A stretch of DNA of 13,120 nt from Paracoccaceae bacterium (GTDB lineage: Bacteria > Pseudomonadota > Alphaproteobacteria > Rhodobacterales > Rhodobacteraceae), in NCBI GenBank assembly GCA_002683355.1, contig NYTF01000047.1:15694-28813 (forward strand). Direction: 5' to 3'. Positions 1 to 6,930 of this stretch are shown one piece after another (position 1 is the first letter of the stretch; every line of letters begins with the position of its first letter). Position numbers and translations under genes: made by a program. Below the pieces are notes generated by a model. The model was not told where the DNA came from. It made no database searches and saw nothing but the letters and a program-made list of their open reading frames with translations.

Positions 1-1013
1 ACCTCTTTGATTTAACTGAAGAGTCGGAAATGGGCCACATAGAGCTTTCGCGATCAGCAGATTTAGTTATTATTGCACCGTGTACAGCAGACTTTATGTC
101 AAAAATCGCGAATGGCTTAGCGAATGATCTAGCTTCAACACTCATTTTAGCAACAGACAAGCCAGTTTTGGTCGCACCTGCAATGAATGTTAAAATGTGG
201 GAAAATTTGGCAACCAAACGAAATTTATCGACCCTTTTATCAGATGGCTTACAATTTGTTGGGCCAAACCATGGGGACATGGCGTGCGGTGATTTTGGAC
301 CAGGGCGTATGTCTGAACCAGAAGAAATAATACTTAAAGCTGAAAAAATTTTAAAGAGCGGCCCTTTGCAGAACAAACATATCATAGTTACATCTGGTCC
401 AACTCATGAGCCAATTGATCCAATTAGGTATATTGGAAATAGGTCTTCAGGGGCACAGGGCACCGCAATTGCAAGTACCTTATCTAGGTTAGGTGCTGAT
501 GTTACTTTCATTTCAGGTCCTTCTTTGGTTGAGCATCCGAAAGGTGTAAAAATCATTGAGGTAGAAACTGCTGACCAAATGTTTGATGAAGTAAATAATG
601 CACTTCCGGCAACAGTGGCTATTTTTGCAGCGGCAGTTGCTGATTGGAAGGTTGAAAATGAAGAATTCCAAAAGATAAAGAAGGCGAAAAATAATGCTGC
701 ACCAACCTTAATTTTATCTGAAAACAAAGATATCCTTAGATTTACAAGCAGATTAACAAAAAATAGACCAAAATTGGTGATAGGTTTTGCAGCAGAAACA
801 GAAAAAGTAATTGAACAAGCAATATTGAAGCGGAAAAATAAAAACTGTGATTGGATTATTGCAAATGATGTTGGAGAAAATAGTTCTGTGATGGGGGGGG
901 AATACAATACTGTTACTTTTATTACAGAGACAAATGTAGAAGAATGGCAGGAAATGTCTAAAGTGAAGGTTGCAGAAAAGCTCGCTAAACGAATAATAGA
1001 AAAGTTAAAGTAG
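1..1013 (+). CDS. coaBC: Phosphopantothenoylcysteine decarboxylase / phosphopantothenate-cysteine ligase, 5'-truncated
   Basis: Bifunctional coenzyme A enzyme: it joins cysteine to 4'-phosphopantothenate (CoaB) and decarboxylates the product to 4'-phosphopantetheine (CoaC, FMN-dependent). The frame is open from base 3 to a TAG at 1011-1013; about 60 N-terminal residues lie outside the window, so no start is seen. The methionine at 30 is internal, because it corresponds to the M of the MGHIEL motif whose histidine (bases 36-38) is the catalytic His75 of E. coli CoaBC. Also visible are PAMN (177-188), the active-site Cys in ACGDFGPGRM (codon 285-287), and then the CoaB half with SGPTHEPIDPIRYIGNRSSG, AAAVADW and KIKKAKN. 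It is followed one base later by dut, so it is probably the first visible gene of a coaBC-dut-moeB operon. The family call is firm; the CoaB half contains a run of eight G. Confidence 0.96.
   Translation, partial: LFDLTEESEMGHIELSRSADLVIIAPCTADFMSKIANGLANDLASTLILATDKPVLVAPAMNVKMWENLATKRNLSTLLSDGLQFVGPNHGDMACGDFGPGRMSEPEEIILKAEKILKSGPLQNKHIIVTSGPTHEPIDPIRYIGNRSSGAQGTAIASTLSRLGADVTFISGPSLVEHPKGVKIIEVETADQMFDEVNNALPATVAIFAAAVADWKVENEEFQKIKKAKNNAAPTLILSENKDILRFTSRLTKNRPKLVIGFAAETEKVIEQAILKRKNKNCDWIIANDVGENSSVMGGEYNTVTFITETNVEEWQEMSKVKVAEKLAKRIIEKLK
893..900 (+). repeat. G8 homopolymer inside coaBC
   Basis: Eight consecutive G in an AT-rich gene, read as ATG GGG GGG GAA (Met-Gly-Gly-Glu) in the CoaB half. 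The coaBC frame is intact across it. A run of this length is a known kind of site for replication slippage and for sequencing length errors; whether it varies here cannot be seen. Confidence 0.85.
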
Positions 1014-1014
1014 T

Positions 1015-1476
1015 ATGGAGTTATTGATAAAATTAGCATGGGGACAAGATGCTGATAAAAACCTCCCTTTGCCTACTTTTCAAACACCTGGTTCTGCTGG
1101 AGCTGATGTCTGTGCAAATTTTGGACTGTCGCAAAGATCCTTGGAAATCAAGCCAGGTGCCCGAGCACTTATCCCCACCGGCTTTAGTTTGGAAATTCCA
1201 AACAACTACGAAATCCAAATAAGACCACGTTCTGGTTTGGCTATAAATCATGGTATCACAATTCTTAATAGCCCTGGTACAATCGATAGTGATTATCGCG
1301 GTTTGATTGGAATTATATTGATTAATCATGGCCACGAAATATACAAGATATTACATGGTGATCGAATTGCGCAGATGATAGTTTCCCCAATAAGCCAAGC
1401 ATTATTTGAAACAACAGATCAGTTGCGTGAAAGCTCGAGAGGTGCAGGTGGCTTTGGTTCAACAGGAAAGAAATAA
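1015..1476 (+). CDS. dut: dUTP diphosphatase (dUTPase)
   Basis: Hydrolyses dUTP to dUMP and pyrophosphate, keeping uracil out of DNA and supplying dUMP for dTMP synthesis; a cytoplasmic homotrimer. At 153 aa it has the usual length of the trimeric family and all five motifs are present: motif 1 AGADVCA (residues 28-34), motif 2 PRSGLA (71-76), motif 3 GTIDSDYRG (88-96, with the catalytic Asp at 91), motif 4 GDRIAQMIV (115-123) and the glycine-rich motif 5 RGAGGFGSTG (142-151). ATG 1015 is chosen because MELLIKLAWGQDAD aligns with the normal family N terminus. It begins one base after the coaBC stop with only a weak ribosome binding site, which suggests translational coupling. Its stop overlaps the next start (TAATG). 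Confidence 0.97.
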   Translation: MELLIKLAWGQDADKNLPLPTFQTPGSAGADVCANFGLSQRSLEIKPGARALIPTGFSLEIPNNYEIQIRPRSGLAINHGITILNSPGTIDSDYRGLIGIILINHGHEIYKILHGDRIAQMIVSPISQALFETTDQLRESSRGAGGFGSTGKK

Positions 1477-2507
1477 TGTTTAAGCTTATAGTTGTTTTGG
1501 CTGTATTTTACGGAATAGGTGTTTATTTCAAGGTAAGAAGAAAAGTAATATTAATTACTCTGGCATTGGTATATGGCTTTGTTTTATTTTTGGTTCTAGT
1601 TTTACCAGAAACACACTTTGTAATTATAAATATTGGAAGTTCGTTTGCAGAATTACTATTATTAACCATTATCATGCTGCTGATTGGTGCCTACAGTTTT
1701 ATTTTAAAAAAAATCAAGAAAAAAAATATTGAAAAGAATGCTGATATCAAAACTGGTAGTGAAATGTCAGAGAGTGAAATTGAAAGATATGCTCGACACA
1801 TTATTTTAAAAGAAATCGGAGGACCAGGACAACAAAAGATGAGAGATGCCAAAGTTTTGGTGATTGGAGCAGGTGGATTGGGTAACCCCGTATCGCTTTA
1901 TCTTGCGGCGGCTGGTGTGGGAACAATAGGTATCATTGATCATGATGAAGTTTCTTTGTCTAATCTTCAACGCCAGATTCTTTTTCGTGATGAAGATATA
2001 GGAATATCTAAAGTTTTCGCTTCTCAAAAGAACCTATCCCAACTCAATCCTCACATAACCATAAAACCTTACAACCGAATTTTGGATGAAAAGAATGCTC
2101 AAAATCTCATAAAAGAGTATGATTTAGTAATTGATGGAACTGATAATTTAAACACGAGACACTTAATAAATCTGGCTTGTATAGGAGCTGAAAAACCATT
2201 AATTTCTGGAGCTATTTCTCAATTGGAAGGGCAAATAAGTTTATTTGATCCTAAGAATAATTTCCCATGTTATTCATGTCTTTTTCCAAAAACTGATAAT
2301 GACAATATGGTAAAAAGTTGTGCTGAAGTTGGTGTATTAGGTAGTTTACCTGGCGTAATAGGTTCTTTGATGGCTGTCGAAGCCATTAAAGAAATCAACG
2401 GTATTGGCAAATCTCTGAGAGGGTTTTTAATTCTTTATGATGCTTTGAATTGTGAGGTTCGGAAAGTAGAGGCTGAAAAAGATCCAAAATGTGTGATATG
2501 TAATTAA
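1476..2507 (+). CDS. Membrane-anchored MoeB/ThiF-family adenylyltransferase
   Basis: E1-like enzyme expected to adenylate the C-terminal glycine of a ubiquitin-like sulfur carrier (MoaD or ThiS type) for molybdopterin or thiamine synthesis. The catalytic part (about residues 98-343) has the ATP-binding GAGGLG (131-136), Asp155 in IDHDEV, the arginine-finger segment NLQRQIL (Arg166), DGTDN (220-224), SCAEVGVLG (281-289) and a zinc site made of CYSC (265, 268) and CVIC (339, 342). There is no C-terminal rhodanese domain. Unusually for MoeB, about 80 hydrophobic residues precede it, enough for two or three membrane helices (about 2-18, 24-43 and 55-76), followed by a lysine-rich linker. ATG 1476 overlaps the dut stop by one base and has AGGA at a good distance. 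ATG 1767 (Met98) would give a classical soluble MoeB. Which carrier it serves cannot be told, so no firm symbol is given. Confidence 0.92.
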   Translation: MFKLIVVLAVFYGIGVYFKVRRKVILITLALVYGFVLFLVLVLPETHFVIINIGSSFAELLLLTIIMLLIGAYSFILKKIKKKNIEKNADIKTGSEMSESEIERYARHIILKEIGGPGQQKMRDAKVLVIGAGGLGNPVSLYLAAAGVGTIGIIDHDEVSLSNLQRQILFRDEDIGISKVFASQKNLSQLNPHITIKPYNRILDEKNAQNLIKEYDLVIDGTDNLNTRHLINLACIGAEKPLISGAISQLEGQISLFDPKNNFPCYSCLFPKTDNDNMVKSCAEVGVLGSLPGVIGSLMAVEAIKEINGIGKSLRGFLILYDALNCEVRKVEAEKDPKCVICN

Positions 2508-2524
2508 TACGTCAATTTTATCGA

Positions 2525-4180
2525 CTATCGTGCGAATTTTTTATATTTTACCCTTTTCGGTTCTAGGGCGTCTGGCCCCAATCTTCTTTTCTTATCTTCC
2601 TCATAATCAGCAAAATTTCCTTCAAACCACTCTACATGCGCATCACCTTCAAATGCTAAGATATGAGTACATAATCTATCTAGAAAAAAACGGTCATGCG
2701 AAATAATAACCGCACAACCAGCGAATTCCTCTAAAGCGTTTTCAAGAGCACGTAATGTTTCGACATCTAAATCGTTGGTTGGTTCGTCCAAAAGTAAGAC
2801 ATTACCACCAGCTTTTAAAAGTTTTGCCATATGTACCCTGTTGCGCTCCCCACCTGACAACAATCCCACTGTTTTTTGCTGATCACCACCTTTGAAATTA
2901 AAAGAGGAGCAATATGCCCTGCCATTAACTTCAGCATCCCCTAATAATATAATATCCTGACTATTAGAGATCTCTTCCCATACAGTTTTTTTGTTATCGA
3001 GGGCATCTCGTGATTGATCTACATAAGAAAGCTTCACTGTATCACCATAGCTTATCAAACCTGAGTCTGGCGTTTCTTCGCCGGTCAGGATTCTAAACAA
3101 CGTAGATTTTCCCGCGCCATTTGGTCCAATGACTCCGACTATTCCACCGGGAGGTAGAGAAAAGGATAAATTTTCTATTAACAAATTTTCATTAAAGGCC
3201 TTAGATATGCCCTCAACTTCAATCACCTTGCCGCCTAACCTTGGGCCATTAGGTACGATAATTTGCGCATTGCTGAGTTTCTCACGCTCTGACTTATTTG
3301 CCATCTCTTCATAAGCATTAATTCTAGCTTTTTGTTTGGCTTGTCTGGCCTTTGTACCTGCCCTAATCCATTCAAGTTCTCTATTTAATACCTTTTGTTT
3401 TGCTTTATCGTCTTTAGCTTCATGAGCTAATCTTTTGGCTTTTTGTTCTAACCAACTTGAATAATTACCCTCGTAAGGGATTCCTTTTCCACGGTCTAAT
3501 TCCAAGATCCAACCTGTTATATTGTCTAAAAAATATCGATCGTGAGTTACTATTAAAATAGTTCCTTTATAATCAATCAAATGTTGCTGAAGCCAAGCAA
3601 TTGTTTCTGCATCTAAGTGGTTCGTTGGCTCATCAAGAAGTAGCATGTCAGGGGCTTCGAGGAGTAATTTGCATAACGCTACCCGCCGCCGCTCTCCGCC
3701 AGATAAGTTTATCACGTCACTTTCGTCTGCTGGACATCTTAAAGCTTCCATAGCAATATCAATCGCAGCATCCAAATTCCAAAGATCAGCAGAATCAATT
3801 TTGTCTTGGAGCTCTCCCATTTCAGTTGCAGTTTCATCAGAATAATTCATGGCTAAGTCATTATAACGGTCAAGAATGGCTTTTTTTTCTGAAACACCAA
3901 GCATGACATTTTCTCTTACATTAAGATTATCGTCAAGGCTTGGTTCTTGAGGCAGGTATCCAACTGTCGCTCCTTCAGCAGCCCAGGCTTCTCCTGAGAA
4001 GTCCTTATCAAAACCAGCCATAATTTTCATTAAAGTGGACTTACCAGCACCATTGGCGCCAACGACACCAATTTTTACACCTGGTAAAAACGACAATCTT
4101 ATATTCTCAAAACATTTTTTTCCACCAGGATAGGTTTTGGATACTCCATCCATGTGATAAACATACTGATAGCTGGCCAA
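2525..4180 (-). CDS. ettA: Energy-dependent translational throttle protein EttA (ABC-F ATPase)
   Basis: Cytoplasmic ABC-F ATPase that binds the ribosomal E site and gates entry into elongation according to the ATP/ADP state. It has 551 residues and two ABC domains without membrane helices: Walker A GANGAGKST (41-49), signature LSGGE (159-163) and Walker B LLLDEP (180-185); then GPNGAGKST (352-360), LSGGE (441-445) and LLLDEP (462-467). A charged linker at about 245-310, rich in Lys, Arg and Glu, is the P-site tRNA interaction motif. The C terminus NFADYEEDKKRRLG followed by PKRVKYK is typical of EttA and separates it from Uup, YbiT and YheS. The start is a TTG (4178-4180) with GGAG seven bases upstream; it gives MASYQYVYHMDG, matching the family N terminus, whereas the first ATG would lose nine residues. 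It is tail to tail with the moeB-like gene (17 bases between) and divergent from nadD. Confidence 0.97.
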   Translation of the reverse strand: MASYQYVYHMDGVSKTYPGGKKCFENIRLSFLPGVKIGVVGANGAGKSTLMKIMAGFDKDFSGEAWAAEGATVGYLPQEPSLDDNLNVRENVMLGVSEKKAILDRYNDLAMNYSDETATEMGELQDKIDSADLWNLDAAIDIAMEALRCPADESDVINLSGGERRRVALCKLLLEAPDMLLLDEPTNHLDAETIAWLQQHLIDYKGTILIVTHDRYFLDNITGWILELDRGKGIPYEGNYSSWLEQKAKRLAHEAKDDKAKQKVLNRELEWIRAGTKARQAKQKARINAYEEMANKSEREKLSNAQIIVPNGPRLGGKVIEVEGISKAFNENLLIENLSFSLPPGGIVGVIGPNGAGKSTLFRILTGEETPDSGLISYGDTVKLSYVDQSRDALDNKKTVWEEISNSQDIILLGDAEVNGRAYCSSFNFKGGDQQKTVGLLSGGERNRVHMAKLLKAGGNVLLLDEPTNDLDVETLRALENALEEFAGCAVIISHDRFFLDRLCTHILAFEGDAHVEWFEGNFADYEEDKKRRLGPDALEPKRVKYKKFAR

Positions 4181-4292
4181 AGGTATTCTCCAATTAAATT
4201 ATTTGTTTTGTCCTAACTGTTCTTGTGATCCGTGAAAAGGTTGTCTTTAATATAAATTATATAATTTGATAAATTTTTTTAGTAGGGGCAAA
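4181..4292. promoter_or_regulatory. Divergent ettA/nadD promoter region
   Basis: A 112-base gap between divergent starts that must hold promoters for both sides. The self-complementary ATTATATAAT at 4256-4265 contains a perfect TATAAT -10 hexamer on each strand. No matching -35 is convincing: TTGTCT at 4241-4246 is only 13 bases from the + strand hexamer. The GGAG for ettA lies at 4188-4191 (minus strand) and AGGGG for nadD at 4284-4288. Promoter presence is inferred mainly from the gene orientation. Confidence 0.4.
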
Positions 4293-4883
4293 ATGTTAGA
4301 TCTTCCAAAAGTGGATAGAAGGCAAAATATTGGGCTGATTGGTGGTTCCTTCGATCCACCGCATGAGGGCCATATGCATGTTGCAAAATGGGCTTTACGC
4401 AGTTTGCCATTGGATAAGCTTTGGTGGGTAGTATCAAAACGTAATCCACTGAAAAAGCAGAGCACAACTGATTTTAAAAATAGAATAAAGAATACTCAAA
4501 AATTAGTAAAACAGCCTAAAATGCTAGTAACAGATCTTGAAGCTGTATTTGACACAGAGTTTACTGTAGATTTTCTATCTAAAGTAAAATCAGAATACCC
4601 AAAAGGTAATTTTATATGGATTATGGGTGCTGATGGTTTGAATAATTTTCATGAATGGAAGCATTGGGAAAAAATATTTGAAATGATTCCAATAGCTATC
4701 TTTGCAAGACCGAGCTATTCTGATTTTTTAACAACCGTGGCAGGAAAAAAATACAGTAAAAACCTTCTACCTGAAAACAGATCTAATCAATTAATGCAAT
4801 GCAAAGCGCCTGCTTGGGCATTTTTTGATATTCCGCTAAAAAATATTTCATCAACAGAAATTAGAAATCGAAAAACCTCTTAA
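4293..4883 (+). CDS. nadD: Nicotinate-nucleotide adenylyltransferase
   Basis: Transfers AMP from ATP to nicotinate mononucleotide, making deamido-NAD in NAD synthesis; cytoplasmic. From ATG 4293 the protein has 196 residues. It shows the nucleotidyltransferase signature GGSFDPPHEGH (17-27, a variant of the HxGH motif), the family segment WWVVSKRNPLK, the central IWIMGADGLNNFHEWKHW block and the C-terminal ISSTEIR (185-191) that contacts the phosphates. It ends soon after ISSTEIR, as short alphaproteobacterial forms do. The frame can be extended to a TTG at 4266, but ATG 4293 is preferred because AGGGG lies four bases upstream and the family starts close to the GGSFDP motif. Followed 20 bases later by dacB, probably cotranscribed. 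In many alphaproteobacteria nadD sits next to rsfS; that gene is not seen here. Confidence 0.94.
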   Translation: MLDLPKVDRRQNIGLIGGSFDPPHEGHMHVAKWALRSLPLDKLWWVVSKRNPLKKQSTTDFKNRIKNTQKLVKQPKMLVTDLEAVFDTEFTVDFLSKVKSEYPKGNFIWIMGADGLNNFHEWKHWEKIFEMIPIAIFARPSYSDFLTTVAGKKYSKNLLPENRSNQLMQCKAPAWAFFDIPLKNISSTEIRNRKTS

Positions 4884-4903
4884 ATTTATGTGATTTAATA
4901 AAA

Positions 4904-6409
4904 ATGTGTAAAAGTTTTATTTATAAAAATATTACAATTTTAACTTTTATTGTGATATTTTGGTCAACAATCATTTTGCCTGTTTTTTGTGCTGAACAGA
5001 TTCAGGAGTCCCTTTTTCCAGTACCTCGTCAACCAATACTTGACTCAAAAAGGCCCATAACTTTTTATCATATTTTGCATGAGCGTGGGTTAAATGCTGA
5101 TATAAGTTACATTCTTATGGATTTAGAAACCAATGAGATAATTGAAGCAATTAACCCTTCTGAGTTATATCCCCTTGCTAGCGTTTCTAAAATCATAACG
5201 GCTCTCTATGGTTTAGAAATATTAGGTCCATCGTTTAATTTTGAAACAAAAATTTTGATAGATGGGTCGATTAATAACGGGGTTTTAGATGGCAACTTGA
5301 TGCTTTTGGGTGGGGGAGATCCGAGTTTAACTAATGATCATTTAATGTCTTTGATAGAAGGATTATATGATGCTGGATTAAGAGAAGTTGATGGGAAGTT
5401 TATCGTTAGTGCTGGAGAAACTGTTTATCATCCATTCATTGATTCAGGGCAACCTGAGTACTTAAGTTATAATCCTAGCATCTCCGGGCTTAATATAAAT
5501 TTTAATAGAGTCTTATTTGATTGGGATTATATTAATGATCAATATATTTTTAATTTAGAAGCAAAAGCTGAAATTAAAAGTACTAAAATCTCAAATATAA
5601 TGATCGACGTTTTACAACCAAATGAAGCTATTCCGAAAACTCATATAAATGGTAAGGATGATAAATGGCAATTTAGCTCGACGTTTTTGAGTAAGGCGTC
5701 ACAACGTTGGTTACCTGTTCGACAGCCACAAAGACATGCGGCAGAAATATTTTGGAAGTTTGCTAACGAACGTGGTATCGATCTTCCACAACCAAGTTTT
5801 CAAAATAAACTGTTGAATGGAAAAGTTTTGAAGAAGATAACTGGTGTGTCTTTAGATAAGAATGTTGGCTTGATGCTTAAATATTCAAATAATTTATTGG
5901 CAGAAGCAATTGGTTTAAAAGCCACTCAAGCATTAACGGGTGAATATAAATCCATCAAAGAATCTGCTAATGTTATGCAAAACTGGTTAAAGGAAAAGAT
6001 TGGGAAAAGTAAAACAGAATTGGTTGATCATTCTGGCCTTGGCTCAAAATCTAAAATATCAGCCTATGAATTGATAAAGCTTCTAGAAATTACAGGTTGG
6101 GACGGCAATATTTTTGGATTGATGAATGATCATCAATTTAGAAAACGCAACTCTGCTATTTTGAAAAATTATACTAATGTTGTTAAAGTTAAGACAGGTT
6201 CATTGAATTTTGTGAGCAATATCGTGGGTTTTATTGAGACTAATTCAGGAAATCGTATGGCCTTTGTAATTTTAACTTCAAATATGAATGAACGAAATAA
6301 GTTAAAAAAAGAAGACCGGGATAACCCACTAAAGGCAAAGACGTGGGTCAAAAAATCACGTCAAATTCAATTAGACTTGATAGAGTATTGGTCTTTTAAG
6401 TATAATTGA
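4904..6409 (+). CDS. dacB: D-alanyl-D-alanine carboxypeptidase/endopeptidase, PBP4 family (peptidase S13)
   Basis: Periplasmic penicillin-binding protein that removes terminal D-Ala from, or cuts cross-links in, peptidoglycan. It has 501 residues. An N-terminal hydrophobic stretch (about 9-28) ending VFCAEQ looks like a signal peptide. All three serine-acyltransferase motifs are present: SVSK (93-96, nucleophile Ser93 and Lys96), SNN (328-330) and KTG (430-432). The large insertion between motifs 1 and 2 is characteristic of PBP4 and sets it apart from the DacA/DacC group. GGGDPSL (136-142) and DHSGLG (375-380) are further family marks. ATG 4904 lies 20 bases after the nadD stop with no visible Shine-Dalgarno sequence, so expression may depend on readthrough from nadD. 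Its stop is one base from the stop of the convergent terB-like gene. Confidence 0.94.
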   Translation: MCKSFIYKNITILTFIVIFWSTIILPVFCAEQIQESLFPVPRQPILDSKRPITFYHILHERGLNADISYILMDLETNEIIEAINPSELYPLASVSKIITALYGLEILGPSFNFETKILIDGSINNGVLDGNLMLLGGGDPSLTNDHLMSLIEGLYDAGLREVDGKFIVSAGETVYHPFIDSGQPEYLSYNPSISGLNINFNRVLFDWDYINDQYIFNLEAKAEIKSTKISNIMIDVLQPNEAIPKTHINGKDDKWQFSSTFLSKASQRWLPVRQPQRHAAEIFWKFANERGIDLPQPSFQNKLLNGKVLKKITGVSLDKNVGLMLKYSNNLLAEAIGLKATQALTGEYKSIKESANVMQNWLKEKIGKSKTELVDHSGLGSKSKISAYELIKLLEITGWDGNIFGLMNDHQFRKRNSAILKNYTNVVKVKTGSLNFVSNIVGFIETNSGNRMAFVILTSNMNERNKLKKEDRDNPLKAKTWVKKSRQIQLDLIEYWSFKYN

Positions 6410-6410
6410 T

Positions 6411-6833
6411 TTACTTTATTAAATGGCGGGCGCGAGCCCCTCTCTCAATTGCTGCTGCCGATAATCTGTCAATGTTTAATTCATACCTGATTTCTTCTAA
6501 AAATCTTAGTTCTATTTCACCCAACCTACCATCTGAAGCCGCAACATCGCATGCAAGCGCATAAGCTGTTTCGTTTAAATGAGGTGGTAATACTGACCTA
6601 ATCAATCCAAATAAAGCGTCAATTCCATCCTCTTCTTCAAATAATTCAAACACGGTTTGGGATGCTTGTTTAAGTCTGTCTAAATCATAATTCTTAAATA
6701 TGGGTAAATAAGTGACAATTCGTTCAATTTTCATTAATTCAACAGTTTTTATTTTTTCATCAGAGGCAGAAACAGCTATCATCAATGTTACCAATGCGTC
6801 CTGTTCACTCATTGGTGCAGAAATATCGCTCAT
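6411..6833 (-). CDS. TerB-family protein
   Basis: A small, acidic, cytoplasmic helical protein (140 residues) with no signal peptide. It resembles the TerB tellurite-resistance family, whose helical bundle binds metal through acidic residues. Two similar blocks are visible: ASDEKIKTVELMKIERIV (residues 23-40) and ASDGRLGEIELRFLEEI (99-115), each an SD followed seven residues later by a glutamate, as in the TerB metal-binding pseudo-repeat. No other ter genes are nearby, so a role in tellurite resistance is not supported; single TerB-like genes of unknown role are common in alphaproteobacteria. The start is ATG (minus strand, 6831-6833) with AAGGA six bases upstream. Divergent from lysK and convergent with dacB. 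The family call is fairly sure; the function is unknown. Confidence 0.82.
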   Translation of the reverse strand: MSDISAPMSEQDALVTLMIAVSASDEKIKTVELMKIERIVTYLPIFKNYDLDRLKQASQTVFELFEEEDGIDALFGLIRSVLPPHLNETAYALACDVAASDGRLGEIELRFLEEIRYELNIDRLSAAAIERGARARHLIK

Positions 6834-6872
6834 TGTAAGTCCTTACTCTTGTTTATTTCAATTTATTGACGT

Positions 6873-6890
6873 TATTGCTTGGGAGCAATA
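6873..6890. promoter_or_regulatory. Palindrome between terB-like gene and lysK
   Basis: TATTGCT, loop TGGG, AGCAATA: a perfect 7-base inverted repeat in the 97-base divergent gap 6834-6930. TTGACG just upstream (6866-6871) could be a -35 box for lysK, but no good -10 follows at the right distance. It could be an operator or a small leader hairpin; the sequence does not decide between them. Confidence 0.35.
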
Positions 6891-6930
6891 GGAAGCTGAT
6901 TAATAATAGATAACATTTGATGGACAGATA

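Noticed and set aside
404..1039. A 211-codon open frame on the minus strand opposite coaBC
   Set aside because: It lies entirely opposite the well-supported CoaB domain and its peptide is a low-complexity, Ser/Phe-rich mixture typical of an antisense shadow; no ribosome binding site or family motif.
4241..4265. TTGTCT plus TATAAT as a complete sigma-70 promoter for nadD
   Set aside because: The spacing is 13 bases instead of about 17, so only the -10 hexamer is kept as suggestive.
6411..6833. Tellurite-resistance locus
   Set aside because: Only one TerB-like gene is present, with no terZ, terC, terD or related genes nearby; the neighbours are housekeeping genes.
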